A stretch of 16,736 nt of DNA from an uncultured Oscillospiraceae bacterium (GTDB taxonomy: Bacteria; Bacillota; Clostridia; Oscillospirales; Oscillospiraceae): NCBI GenBank assembly GCA_934636045.1, contig CAKTZP010000032.1, positions 1 to 16,736 on the forward strand, in the 5' to 3' direction. A program made the position numbers and the translations under genes. Position 1 is the first letter of the stretch. Each line of letters opens with the position of its first letter. The notes beneath the pieces were generated by a model, which ran no database searches, had not been told where the DNA came from, and worked only from the letters and a program-made list of their open reading frames with translations. Below are positions 7,587-14,129 of this stretch, piece after piece.

Positions 7587-8775
7587 GGGGTTCTCCTTCG
7601 TAAATTGCGTTGATGGGCGAAAGCCGCGCCAGCATCTCGCTGCACGTTGCCTCGCAGCGCAGGATGTACAGCGCGCCGCCCGTGTCCAGCCGGTAGTCCG
7701 CCTGTTCGATGCGCCCGGCCAGCATTCCGGCCTGCGTCATGTGGACAAAGGCGTCCTCCAATGCGGTCTGTGCCGTCTTTTTCGGCTTCGGCACGGCAGC
7801 CGTCTCATACTCCCGCCAGCGCTCCGTCTCCCATCGCACCGGAAACGCATAGCCGGGCAGGGTCAATTCCTTCACGTTTATCATTTTATCACAAGTCGTA
7901 CCGGGAATTCCACTGTTTTCCCATAAATTTATTCTTTTTCTTCCGAGGACGAGGGTCGTTCGCGTCCATTCACGGCCGGTGTAACGTTTTTCCTGCCGCA
8001 CGGACGGGGTCACAAGGGTCTGTGAGCGCCATGTCCGGCCGTAGATTTCCCCCTGCGCACAGACCGCGCGCAGGTAAAGTCCGTAATCCTCCACGCCGGA
8101 AACCAGCACCTGTCCCGCACGCACCGTGTCCCCCACCGCACACAGGCGCATGCCCTCCAGTACCGAGGTCTCCGTTACCACCCCATCTCGCACGGCGATC
8201 AGATTGGCAGCGGGATACGGCGCGTCGGCAGATGGCGTGCTCTGCCGCTCGGTAACAAGAACGTACAGCTTGCCGCCCGAGCGGTTGACTGCCGCCCATG
8301 AAAGCTCCGGCACACGGTTGAGCAGCTCGTGCCGCACCTCCTTATACGGAATATCCCCCGCCCACGCGCCACAGGAAATTCCCTGCTCCTCTAAGGCGCG
8401 GCGCACAATCTCCGGCCGTACGGTCTCGCAGCCGTCGATCTCGATCGTCCAGACGAAGGATTGCAGGAAAAACAGCAAAAATACCGCCGCGCTGACCCCA
8501 AAAAGCAGCAAAGGACGGTGCAGCGCCAGCCGGATTATCTGCCGCAGTCCCCGCTGCCGGAGACACTCGACGGTGCAAAACGCGCGCAGCCCTACCGTCT
8601 GCGCCCGCTGCAGCGCGCCCGGCCGGATGCTGACGCAGTAGTGCAGCGCATCCTCCCGGCAGATATCCCAGAATTCGACCCCCGCGCAGTTGAACGCGTT
8701 CAGGCAACCCTCCGGGCAGGCACCGGTGATGCGCACGCGCGCCTCTCCTAAGAAAAACCGCACCGCGCCCATCAT
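7579..8775 (-). CDS. yqfD: Sporulation protein YqfD
   Basis: YqfD (SpoIVFD-like naming in some sets) is a conserved endosporulation membrane protein, sigma-E controlled in Bacillus, whose mutants are blocked in spore development. Here it is 398 residues: a Cys-containing N-terminal soluble part (MMGAVRFFLGEARVRITG), one membrane helix at about 86-108 (PLLLFGVSAAVFLLFFLQSF), then a large extracytoplasmic domain with GDIPYKEVR, ELSWAAVNRSG and VRAGQVLVSG. I chose ATG 8775, which overlaps the yqfC stop by 4 bases and has GGAG five bases upstream. ATG 8772 is equally possible. A longer reading to 8922 would add 49 residues inside yqfC with no family match. The C-terminal half is Arg-rich and diverges from Bacillus versions. 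Confidence 0.93.
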   Translation of the reverse strand: MMGAVRFFLGEARVRITGACPEGCLNAFNCAGVEFWDICREDALHYCVSIRPGALQRAQTVGLRAFCTVECLRQRGLRQIIRLALHRPLLLFGVSAAVFLLFFLQSFVWTIEIDGCETVRPEIVRRALEEQGISCGAWAGDIPYKEVRHELLNRVPELSWAAVNRSGGKLYVLVTERQSTPSADAPYPAANLIAVRDGVVTETSVLEGMRLCAVGDTVRAGQVLVSGVEDYGLYLRAVCAQGEIYGRTWRSQTLVTPSVRQEKRYTGREWTRTTLVLGRKRINLWENSGIPGTTCDKMINVKELTLPGYAFPVRWETERWREYETAAVPKPKKTAQTALEDAFVHMTQAGMLAGRIEQADYRLDTGGALYILRCEATCSEMLARLSPINAIYEGEPHE

Positions 8776-9035
8776 TCCAGCTCCACCGCGAAAATTGTTC
8801 CCCGCACCTCCACGCAGCGGCGCGTCATCCGCGCAATGGTCAGCGCGCTTCCGCGCACGCGGATGCTCCCGCGCCGTACGGCAACGCACACCAGCTCCGG
8901 CGTGTACTCCACAATGCCGCAATGGTTCTCCACCCGCACCATCGTCCGGCCGTGCAGCTCCGTCAGCGGCACAGCCGAAAGCGCCTCCGCCGGGAGGTCG
9001 AGGCGTTCGCTCACACTCTTATGCTCTCGTTTCAT
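8772..9035 (-). CDS. yqfC: Sporulation protein YqfC (YabP/YqfC family)
   Basis: This is an 87-residue protein of the YabP/YqfC family, found only in endospore formers. The recognisable core is HGRTMVRVENHCGIVEYTPE, then VAVRRGSIRVRGSAL and a GTIFAVELE end, a small all-beta fold. yqfC sits directly upstream of yqfD in most spore formers, as here (4-base overlap). The start ATG 9035 has GGGTGAT four bases upstream, matching the 3' half of the AGGAGGTGAT binding site. It is the first gene of the long minus-strand operon and is divergent from ylbJ. Expression in the mother cell during sporulation is expected from the family. Confidence 0.92.
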   Translation of the reverse strand: MKREHKSVSERLDLPAEALSAVPLTELHGRTMVRVENHCGIVEYTPELVCVAVRRGSIRVRGSALTIARMTRRCVEVRGTIFAVELE

Positions 9036-9054
9036 TTTATCACCCGCTGCATTC

Positions 9055-9084
9055 TATGCGCAAGAATCGCGCGCCTTGCGCATA
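9055..9084. repeat. Perfect 10-bp inverted repeat in the divergent yqfC/ylbJ gap
   Basis: TATGCGCAAG (9055-9064) and CTTGCGCATA (9075-9084) form a perfect 10-bp dyad with a 10-base spacer, in the middle of the 70-base gap between the two divergent sporulation genes. Each arm ends, on its outward strand, in a CATA-nnn-T sequence (CATATATT at 9081-9088 on plus; CATAGAAT at 9058-9051 on minus), resembling the -10 of sigma-E/sigma-K promoters. I cannot find matching -35 boxes, and start sites placed from these would give very short leaders, so an operator or hairpin is as likely as paired promoters. Confidence 0.55.
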
Positions 9085-9105
9085 TATTCCGGTGGGTGAT
9101 CTTTT

Positions 9106-10098
9106 GTGAAACGAACGCTCCTTTCGCTGCTGACGCTGCTCGGCGGCATGACGATTCTGGTGCTCTTCCCGCAGGCGGCAGCGTCCGGCGCGGTCGAGGG
9201 GCTGCGGCTGTGCGGCGCGTCGCTGCTGCCGGCGCTGTTCCCGTTCTTTGTGCTCACGCGCTTTTGCGCCGTGCTGTGGCAGTATACGCCGGGGCCGGTT
9301 GCAGAAGCGCGGTTGCAGCGCCTCTTCGGGCTTGGCGGGGCCTGCGTCCCGGCGCTGGTGCTGAGCTTTGTCGGCGGTTATCCCGTAGGCGTGAGCACGG
9401 TCTGCGAGCTCTACCGCAGCGGGCGGCTGAGCAAGCAGGACGCCGAGCGCTGCCTGACCGTGTGCAACAACTCCGGGCCGGCGTTTTTTGTCGCCGTGCT
9501 GGGTGCGGGCGTTTTCCACAGCGTCGCGGTCGGTCTGCGGCTTTATGCCATTCACGTAGCCGCCGCGCTGCTGTGCGCACGGTGCTTTGCCCGGCCGGGC
9601 GCGCCGCAGCTGCGCATCCGGCGGCCGCAGGCAGCGCCGGTCGGCGCGGCGCGCGCCTTTTCCGACGCGATCACCGGCGCATGCACGGCCTCGCTGCAAA
9701 TCAGCGCGACCGTCGTTCTCTTTTCCGTTATTCTGGCACTGCTGCGGCTCGTGCCGGGCGCGGCACGGCTGACGCCGCTGATCGGGCTTTTGGAGCTGAC
9801 GAGCGGCGTGGTGCGTCTGACGGATACGCCGCTTTCCTTTGTTACGGCGGCGTTTTATATGGGCTGGGGCGGGCTGTGCGTCCATTTGCAGGCCATGGCG
9901 CTCTGGGGCGACCTGCGTCCGCGGGGATATCTTGCAGAAAAGCTGCTCCATGGGCTGCTATCAGCAATTTTTGCCGTCGTTTTCCTTCATCCGGCGCCGT
10001 TTTCCCTGCTGAGCACGGCCGTGCTCTGTGCGCTGTGCATCCTTTTTCCGACGCTGCGCAAAAAACGGGCTGGTAATCTGCGCAAAAATGCGTTATAA
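9106..10098 (+). CDS. ylbJ: Sporulation integral membrane protein YlbJ
   Basis: YlbJ is a polytopic membrane protein needed for spore formation, sigma-E dependent in Bacillus, and related to the nucleoside-recognition (Gate) domain proteins. The 330-residue protein has about eight hydrophobic segments. Family motifs are LPALFPFFVLTRF (41-53), SFVGGYPVG (87-95), CNNSGP (120-125), ELTSGV (230-235) and a GWGGLCVHLQ segment (253-262). It starts with GTG at 9106; GGTGAT lies just upstream. Its stop (TAA 10096-10098) overlaps a TATAAT sequence that may serve the next gene. The gene is divergent from yqfCD, so spore genes cluster on both sides of the shared control region. Confidence 0.93.
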   Translation: MKRTLLSLLTLLGGMTILVLFPQAAASGAVEGLRLCGASLLPALFPFFVLTRFCAVLWQYTPGPVAEARLQRLFGLGGACVPALVLSFVGGYPVGVSTVCELYRSGRLSKQDAERCLTVCNNSGPAFFVAVLGAGVFHSVAVGLRLYAIHVAAALLCARCFARPGAPQLRIRRPQAAPVGAARAFSDAITGACTASLQISATVVLFSVILALLRLVPGAARLTPLIGLLELTSGVVRLTDTPLSFVTAAFYMGWGGLCVHLQAMALWGDLRPRGYLAEKLLHGLLSAIFAVVFLHPAPFSLLSTAVLCALCILFPTLRKKRAGNLRKNAL

Positions 10099-10099
10099 T
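10094..10099 (+). promoter_or_regulatory. Possible -10 box for the five-cysteine protein gene
   Basis: A consensus TATAAT sits over the ylbJ stop codon, 20 bases before the next start. At 16-18 bases upstream no TTGACA-like box is seen, and there is no TG extension. It may be chance, with the small gene simply cotranscribed with ylbJ. Confidence 0.3.
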
Positions 10100-10118
10100 G
10101 CAGCCAGAGGTGAAATCA

Positions 10119-10328
10119 ATGCTGTTCAGAAAAGATATTGCGCGTGCCTGCGCCTATTGCACGCATGCAGCGCGGTTTGATGAGGACGCCTGCGTCTGCG
10201 ACCGCAAGGGCATCGTCCCCAGCGACGGCTCCTGCCGCCGCTTCCGCTATGATCCCCTCAAGCGTGTCCCCTCCCGCCAAAAGCCGGCGGATTTTTCGGA
10301 ATACGATGAGGTCGATTTTTCCTTGTAA
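10119..10328 (+). CDS. Small five-cysteine protein, probably metal-binding, unknown function
   Basis: This is a 69-residue protein beginning MLFRKDIARACAYCTHAARF. Cysteines at 11, 14, 25, 27 and 38 form C-x2-C, C-x-C and a lone C, followed by RRFRYDPLKRVPSR and an acidic tail ending DFSL. The pattern suggests a small zinc ribbon-like fold. From memory, similar short proteins occur in other Oscillospiraceae-type clostridia, but no function is known to me. The start at 10119 has AGAGGTGA eight bases upstream and skips an ATG at 10098 that overlaps the ylbJ stop and lacks a ribosome binding site. It is 20 bases after ylbJ and upstream of an XRE/TPR regulator. Confidence 0.8.
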   Translation: MLFRKDIARACAYCTHAARFDEDACVCDRKGIVPSDGSCRRFRYDPLKRVPSRQKPADFSEYDEVDFSL

Positions 10329-10333
10329 TGCAA

Positions 10334-10376
10334 CCGGCGGTTGTGTTTTCCCGCCGGCGGAGTGCTTTCCTTTTTT
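10334..10376 (+). terminator. Weak candidate terminator after the five-cysteine protein gene
   Basis: CCGGCGG (10334-10340) pairs with CCGCCGG (10351-10357) around a 10-base loop. A T-rich stretch (TTTCCTTTTTT, 10366-10376) follows only after an 8-base gap, so this is not canonical. It lies in the 109-base gap before the regulator gene. Confidence 0.3.
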
Positions 10377-10385
10377 CAAAATCCG

Positions 10386-10394
10386 TGCTATTCT
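10386..10394 (+). promoter_or_regulatory. Candidate extended -10 promoter of the XRE/TPR gene
   Basis: TGC-TATTCT is an extended -10 element (TG-n-TATnnT) about 44 bases before the start codon; the -35 region is only T-rich. A start near 10401 would give a leader of about 37 bases that contains the GGAGG binding site. Confidence 0.4.
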
Positions 10395-10437
10395 GTCTGT
10401 GTAAGCAGCGCTGCATCTGAATAACGGAGGAAAACCT

Positions 10438-11466
10438 ATGGAAATCGGAAAGAAAATCAAACAACTCCGCGTGGCCAAGGGCATCACGCAGGAGGCGCTG
10501 GCCGCCGAGCTTTCGGTCACGCCACAGGCCATCTCGAAATGGGAATGCGACGTCACGACGCCCGACATTCAGCTGCTGCCTCAAATCGCCATTTTCTTCG
10601 GCGTGACGCTCGACGAGCTGTTTTGCCTGACGGACGAAAACGAGCTCGACCGCATCCAGAACATGATCTGGGACGAGCGGATGCTGCCGCAGGCCGAGCT
10701 GGAACGGGCGGAGCGTTTTTTGCAGGCCAAGATCAGCGCCGGTTACCGCGCCGGGCAGTGCTGCTGTCTGCTGGCGCAGCTGCACAACCATCAGGCGCAG
10801 CAGCACCGCCTTCTTGCCGCAGACTTTGCAAAGCGAGCGCTTGCCGCCTCCCCGACGGAAAAGGACGCGCACAGCGAGCTTTGCGAGGCGATGGGCGGCA
10901 GGATGCCCGACTGGTGCGTCCGCAACCACCACGCGCTGGTCGACTTTTATCTGGACTTTGTCAAGAAAAACCCCGACTATCGCGGCGGCTATCTGTGGCT
11001 GCTGGACAATCTCATCGACGACCGTCGGCTGGAGGAAGCATGGGTGTATCTCCACCGTATGGAGAAGATCGACGATTCCTATCGCGTTTTGCTCTATCGC
11101 AGCCTGATTCTTGACGCGCAGGGGCGGAAGGATGAGGCGGACGCCTGCCGCACAGAGATGGAGCGCGAGTTTCCAGACGAGTGGCTCGTCAGTCTGTCTC
11201 TGGGAGACGTCGCGGCGGACGGCCAGCGGTACGACGAGGCGATTGCCTATTACCGCAAGGCGCTGGAGCAGCAAAAAGCGCCGCGCTATACCGATGCCTG
11301 CGAATCCATTGCGCAGGTCTGTGAAATTCGCGGCGACATTCCCGGTGCAATCAACGCATATGAGGAGGAGCTGGAGCTGTTCCGCACGGAATGGAGCTTC
11401 ACCGAAGGCGAAACCGCCGACAAAGTCCGCCGCGAGGTCGACCGGCTGAGGAAATTACAGCAATAA
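10438..11466 (+). CDS. XRE-type helix-turn-helix regulator with TPR-like C-terminal repeats
   Basis: This is a 342-residue protein. Residues 3-62 are an XRE/Cro-C1 helix-turn-helix (IGKKIKQLRVAKGITQEALA, then SVTPQAISKWECDVTTPDIQ), a DNA-binding domain. The rest is helical with tetratricopeptide-like units, for example YLWLLDNLIDDRRLEEAWVYL, LSLGDVAADGQRYDEAIAYY and ACESIAQVCEIRGDIPGAIN. This layout resembles RRNPP-like or stress regulators, where the repeats bind a peptide or protein partner; no partner gene is obvious here. ACGGAGG lies eight bases upstream of the ATG. It is followed at once by a strong terminator. A lone regulator of this type is common in clostridia and its targets cannot be read from sequence. 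Confidence 0.9.
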   Translation: MEIGKKIKQLRVAKGITQEALAAELSVTPQAISKWECDVTTPDIQLLPQIAIFFGVTLDELFCLTDENELDRIQNMIWDERMLPQAELERAERFLQAKISAGYRAGQCCCLLAQLHNHQAQQHRLLAADFAKRALAASPTEKDAHSELCEAMGGRMPDWCVRNHHALVDFYLDFVKKNPDYRGGYLWLLDNLIDDRRLEEAWVYLHRMEKIDDSYRVLLYRSLILDAQGRKDEADACRTEMEREFPDEWLVSLSLGDVAADGQRYDEAIAYYRKALEQQKAPRYTDACESIAQVCEIRGDIPGAINAYEEELELFRTEWSFTEGETADKVRREVDRLRKLQQ

Positions 11467-11503
11467 AAAACGCAGTGTCCCGATTTTTGGGACACTGCGT
11501 TTT
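11467..11503. terminator. Bidirectional intrinsic terminator between convergent genes
   Basis: AAAACGCAGTGTCCC (11467-11481) pairs perfectly with GGGACACTGCGTTTT (11489-11503) around the 7-base loop GATTTTT. The plus strand continues in TTTTAATTTT and the minus strand in TTTTTTATTG, so it can stop transcription from both the XRE/TPR gene and the 50-residue Cys protein gene. It overlaps the stop codon of the latter. Confidence 0.93.
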
Positions 11504-11654
11504 AATTTTCTCTCACGGGGCGAAAGAACGGGCACCGCCCCTCGCGGACGGTGACGATGTGATACAGCTCGTCCTCGTCCAAGTCCTGCAGGCAATAATA
11601 CTCGTCCTCGATTTCGTCGTAGTCGTAGTATTCACAATTCTCGCAATCCGGCAT
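11502..11654 (-). CDS. 50-residue acidic Cys protein, resembling DUF6472
   Basis: This is a tiny protein starting MPDCENCEYYDYDEIEDEYY, then CLQDLDEDELYHIV, with a C-terminal GRCPFFRPVREN. Cysteines at 4, 7, 21 and 41 (C-x2-C, C, C) with the YDYDE / DLDEDE acidic stretches and the C-P-F/Y-F end recall the DUF6472 family of short clostridial proteins, probably a small zinc-binding fold. The start ATG 11654 overlaps the stop codon of the DUF2344 gene by one base (TGATG). GGAGGTGTTCCGC lies just before it, which supports translation. It is the last gene of the radical SAM block and its stop lies within the terminator. Function unknown. Confidence 0.85.
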   Translation of the reverse strand: MPDCENCEYYDYDEIEDEYYCLQDLDEDELYHIVTVREGRCPFFRPVREN

Positions 11655-12301
11655 CAGCGGAACACCTCCCCGGCGGCATCATAGACCTCCACGCGGCGGC
11701 AGCGCGCAAAGTCCGGCCGCAGCTCCGGCAGATAGCGCTCAATCGCCGAGGCCAGCAGCATCGGATTGAGCGACGGATTCTGCGCAGAGACCGTGCAGCG
11801 CAGCACCAGCTCGTGCTCCCGTTCAAGCAGAGAGAAACGGTGCAGCATCGGGCGAATATCCGCCTCCTCCATGCCGCGTTTGGTGCGCTTTTCGACCAAA
11901 AGCGACGGTGCAGACAGCAGCGCGGTGATTTTCTGCACCGCCACGGCCGGGATGCCTCCGTCATAGCACAGCGTCAGCTCGGCCTCAAGCAGCGCCAGCT
12001 CCTTGGCCTTGCGCGCGCTTTCGTAAGCCGAAAGCACCCGCACGCCCTGCGGCAGTACAGCGTTCATCTGCTCGGCGGTGACGGAAAGGTCGCCGTCGAG
12101 CTCATATTCCATGATCTCGCACGCACTGTCCACGCCGACGCTCAGCGGCAGGAGCATGGAGACATAGGCGTGCGGCGTGTAACCCTGCGAATGGTGCAGC
12201 AGCACACCCGCGCGTCGAAAGGCGCGCTGCATCAGGCGCATCGTGTCGAGGTGCGACATCCAGATCGCCGTGCCGGTCTTTTCAAACAGCATTCTACGCA
12301 T
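11654..12301 (-). CDS. DUF2344 protein, partner of TIGR03960 radical SAM enzyme
   Basis: This is a 215-residue protein starting MRRMLFEKTGTAIWMSHLDT then MRLMQRAFRRAG, the typical DUF2344 start, with HHSQGYTPHAYVSMLLPLSVGV following. The family (TIGR03936) is nearly always next to, or fused to, the TIGR03960 radical SAM protein; its fold and role are not firmly known. ATG 12301 has GGAGGG upstream and overlaps the radical SAM stop by 8 bases. A longer reading from 12388 lies inside the upstream gene and is unlikely. The two proteins are expected to work as a pair. In many clostridia the next genes are ribonuclease G and rplU-rpmA; here only a small Cys protein follows. Confidence 0.93.
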   Translation of the reverse strand: MRRMLFEKTGTAIWMSHLDTMRLMQRAFRRAGVLLHHSQGYTPHAYVSMLLPLSVGVDSACEIMEYELDGDLSVTAEQMNAVLPQGVRVLSAYESARKAKELALLEAELTLCYDGGIPAVAVQKITALLSAPSLLVEKRTKRGMEEADIRPMLHRFSLLEREHELVLRCTVSAQNPSLNPMLLASAIERYLPELRPDFARCRRVEVYDAAGEVFR

Positions 12302-14129
12302 CGCAGCGCCCTCCCTCCAGCAGGCAGCTAGCACCGCAGCCGCTGCATTTTGTGCGGCAGTCGGGCGTGGTTTCACTGCGATAGGCACGCTCGCGCTCTT
12401 TTTTCAGGAACGCTTCGGAAACGCCGTCGGAGATGACGTCCCACGGCAGCAGCTCGTCTTCGGCAAAGCCGCGCGTAGTATAAAAGTCCGGGTCGATGCC
12501 ACAGGCCGCAAAGCTGTCGAGCCATGTCTGATAGTCAAAATATTCGTCCCAGCCGTCAAGGCGCGCACCGCGGCGCACCGCCTCCTCCAAAACCGCGCCC
12601 AAGCGCCGGTCGCCACGCGCCAAAGCGGCCTCCAGGCGGCTCAGATCGGCGGCGTGCCAATTATATTCGATGCTTTTCGATGGCATATTCTCCTTCAAAA
12701 GCCGCTGACGGCGCAGGTATTCCTCGGGTGAGATCTGCTTTTCCCACTGGAAGGGCGTAAAGGGCTTCGGGACAAAATAGGCCGTGGCCACATGGATCCG
12801 CACACCGCGCTTTTTGTTCGTCGCGCGCTCGCGCCAGCATTTGAGGATCTTATACACCAGCTCCGCAATGCCGAGCACGTCCTCGTCCGTCTCCGTGGGC
12901 AGGCCGAGCATGAAGTAGAGCTTGACATTGTTCCAGCCGCCCTCAAAGGCGATGGCGCAGGTCTGCAAAATTTCTTCTTCGGTGACGTTTTTGTTGATTG
13001 CGTCGCGCAGCCGCTGCGTTCCGGCCTCAGGCGCAAAGGTCAGGCCGCTTTTGCGCACCTGCTGGAGCTTGAGCATCAGCTCGCGGGAGAAATTGTCCGC
13101 CCGCAGCGACGGCAGAGAAAGATTGATTTTTCGCGGAGTGCAGTAATCCTGCATCTGCTCCGCCAGCTCCGGCAGCCACTTGTAGTCCGAGGTAGAAAGG
13201 CTCGAGAGCGTGATCTCATGGCAGCCGGAGTTTTCCAGCGACTCGACCGCCTGTCGGTACAGCGCCGGCACCGAGCGCGGGCGGACGGGACGATAGGTAA
13301 AGCCCGCCTGACAGAAGCGGCAGCCGCGGATACAACCGCGCATGACCTCGAGATTTGAGCGGTCATGCACGATCTCTGTGTTCGGAACGATAATATCCGT
13401 GGGATAGAGCGCGTCGTCCAGATTCTGAATGATGCGCTTTTTGACCTTGCGCGGCGCGCCGTCCTTGGCAACAATCTCCGTCAGCGTGCCGTCCGCGGTA
13501 TAGCGGTGCTCATAGAGCGACGGGACGTAGACACCCTCGATCTTGGCCACCTCGCGCAAAAATTTTGCGCGTGTCCAATTCTCGCGCTTGGCCTGCCGGT
13601 AGAGCGTCAAAATCTCCGGCGTCATCTCCTCGCCCTCGCCAACAGAGAAAAAGTCGATAAAATCGGCCAGCGGCTCGGGGTTATAGATGCACGCGCCGCC
13701 CGCAAAAACCATGTGCTCCAGCCCTTTGCGCTCGCATGCGTGCAGCGGGATGTTGCCCAGACGCAGCATATTCAGGATGTTCGTGTAGCTCATCTCGTAG
13801 CCCACAGTAAAAGCGATCATGTCGAACCGGTCAAGCGGGTCGCCGCTTTCCAGCGCATAGAGCGGGATATGGTTTTCCCGCATGGCCGCCTCCATGTCAC
13901 CCCACGGAGCAAACACGCGCTCGCACCACACGCCGTCCATGCGGTTCATCACCGCATAGAGAATGCGCATGCCGAGATTGGACATACCGATCTCGTAGGT
14001 ATCCGGGAAGCAGAAGGCGACGCGCAGGTCGACCTCGCTTTTCTTTTTGATGGTCTGATGATATTCACCGCCGACGTACCGCGCAGGCTTCTGCACCGTC
14101 GGCAGAATGCGTTCTAATTTTTCCAGCAT
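12294..14129 (-). CDS. TIGR03960-type radical SAM protein with C-terminal Cys cluster
   Basis: This is a 611-residue radical SAM protein. The N-terminal part (about 35-180) looks like a B12-binding-type domain (DLRVAFCFPDTYEIGMSNLG, and VFAGGACIYNPEPLADFIDF). The 4Fe-4S site is C-x3-C-x2-C at Cys266, Cys270 and Cys273 (EVMRGCIRGCRFCQAGF), with a TIM-barrel following (EAGTQRLRDAINKNVTEEEI, and KLYFMLGLPTETDEDV). A second cluster, CRTKCSGCGASC, lies at 591-602 near the C-terminus. The family's reaction is uncharacterised; neighbourhood elsewhere points to ribosome or RNA work. The start ATG 14129 has TTGAGGAC upstream and lies inside the end of rmlA (16-base overlap). Confidence 0.94.
   Translation of the reverse strand: MLEKLERILPTVQKPARYVGGEYHQTIKKKSEVDLRVAFCFPDTYEIGMSNLGMRILYAVMNRMDGVWCERVFAPWGDMEAAMRENHIPLYALESGDPLDRFDMIAFTVGYEMSYTNILNMLRLGNIPLHACERKGLEHMVFAGGACIYNPEPLADFIDFFSVGEGEEMTPEILTLYRQAKRENWTRAKFLREVAKIEGVYVPSLYEHRYTADGTLTEIVAKDGAPRKVKKRIIQNLDDALYPTDIIVPNTEIVHDRSNLEVMRGCIRGCRFCQAGFTYRPVRPRSVPALYRQAVESLENSGCHEITLSSLSTSDYKWLPELAEQMQDYCTPRKINLSLPSLRADNFSRELMLKLQQVRKSGLTFAPEAGTQRLRDAINKNVTEEEILQTCAIAFEGGWNNVKLYFMLGLPTETDEDVLGIAELVYKILKCWRERATNKKRGVRIHVATAYFVPKPFTPFQWEKQISPEEYLRRQRLLKENMPSKSIEYNWHAADLSRLEAALARGDRRLGAVLEEAVRRGARLDGWDEYFDYQTWLDSFAACGIDPDFYTTRGFAEDELLPWDVISDGVSEAFLKKERERAYRSETTPDCRTKCSGCGASCLLEGGRCDA

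Noticed and set aside
9046..9090. Full sigma-E promoters for yqfC and ylbJ
   Set aside because: CATA-type -10 elements are present, but I found no fitting -35 boxes and predicted leaders would be very short; kept only as an inverted repeat with open interpretation.
9040..9951. Minus-strand frame of about 300 codons opposite ylbJ
   Set aside because: It is dominated by Arg, Gln and Ala, with no motif, and would overlap the yqfC control region.
8922..10076. Plus-strand frame of about 380 codons covering ylbJ in another phase
   Set aside because: The ylbJ frame has the family's motifs and a proper GTG with GGTGAT site; the other frame is Ala/Arg-rich low-information sequence.
10329..10437. Small gene or RNA in the gap before the XRE/TPR gene
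   Set aside because: Only a weak hairpin and a candidate promoter are visible; no start with ribosome site or structured RNA family was recognised.
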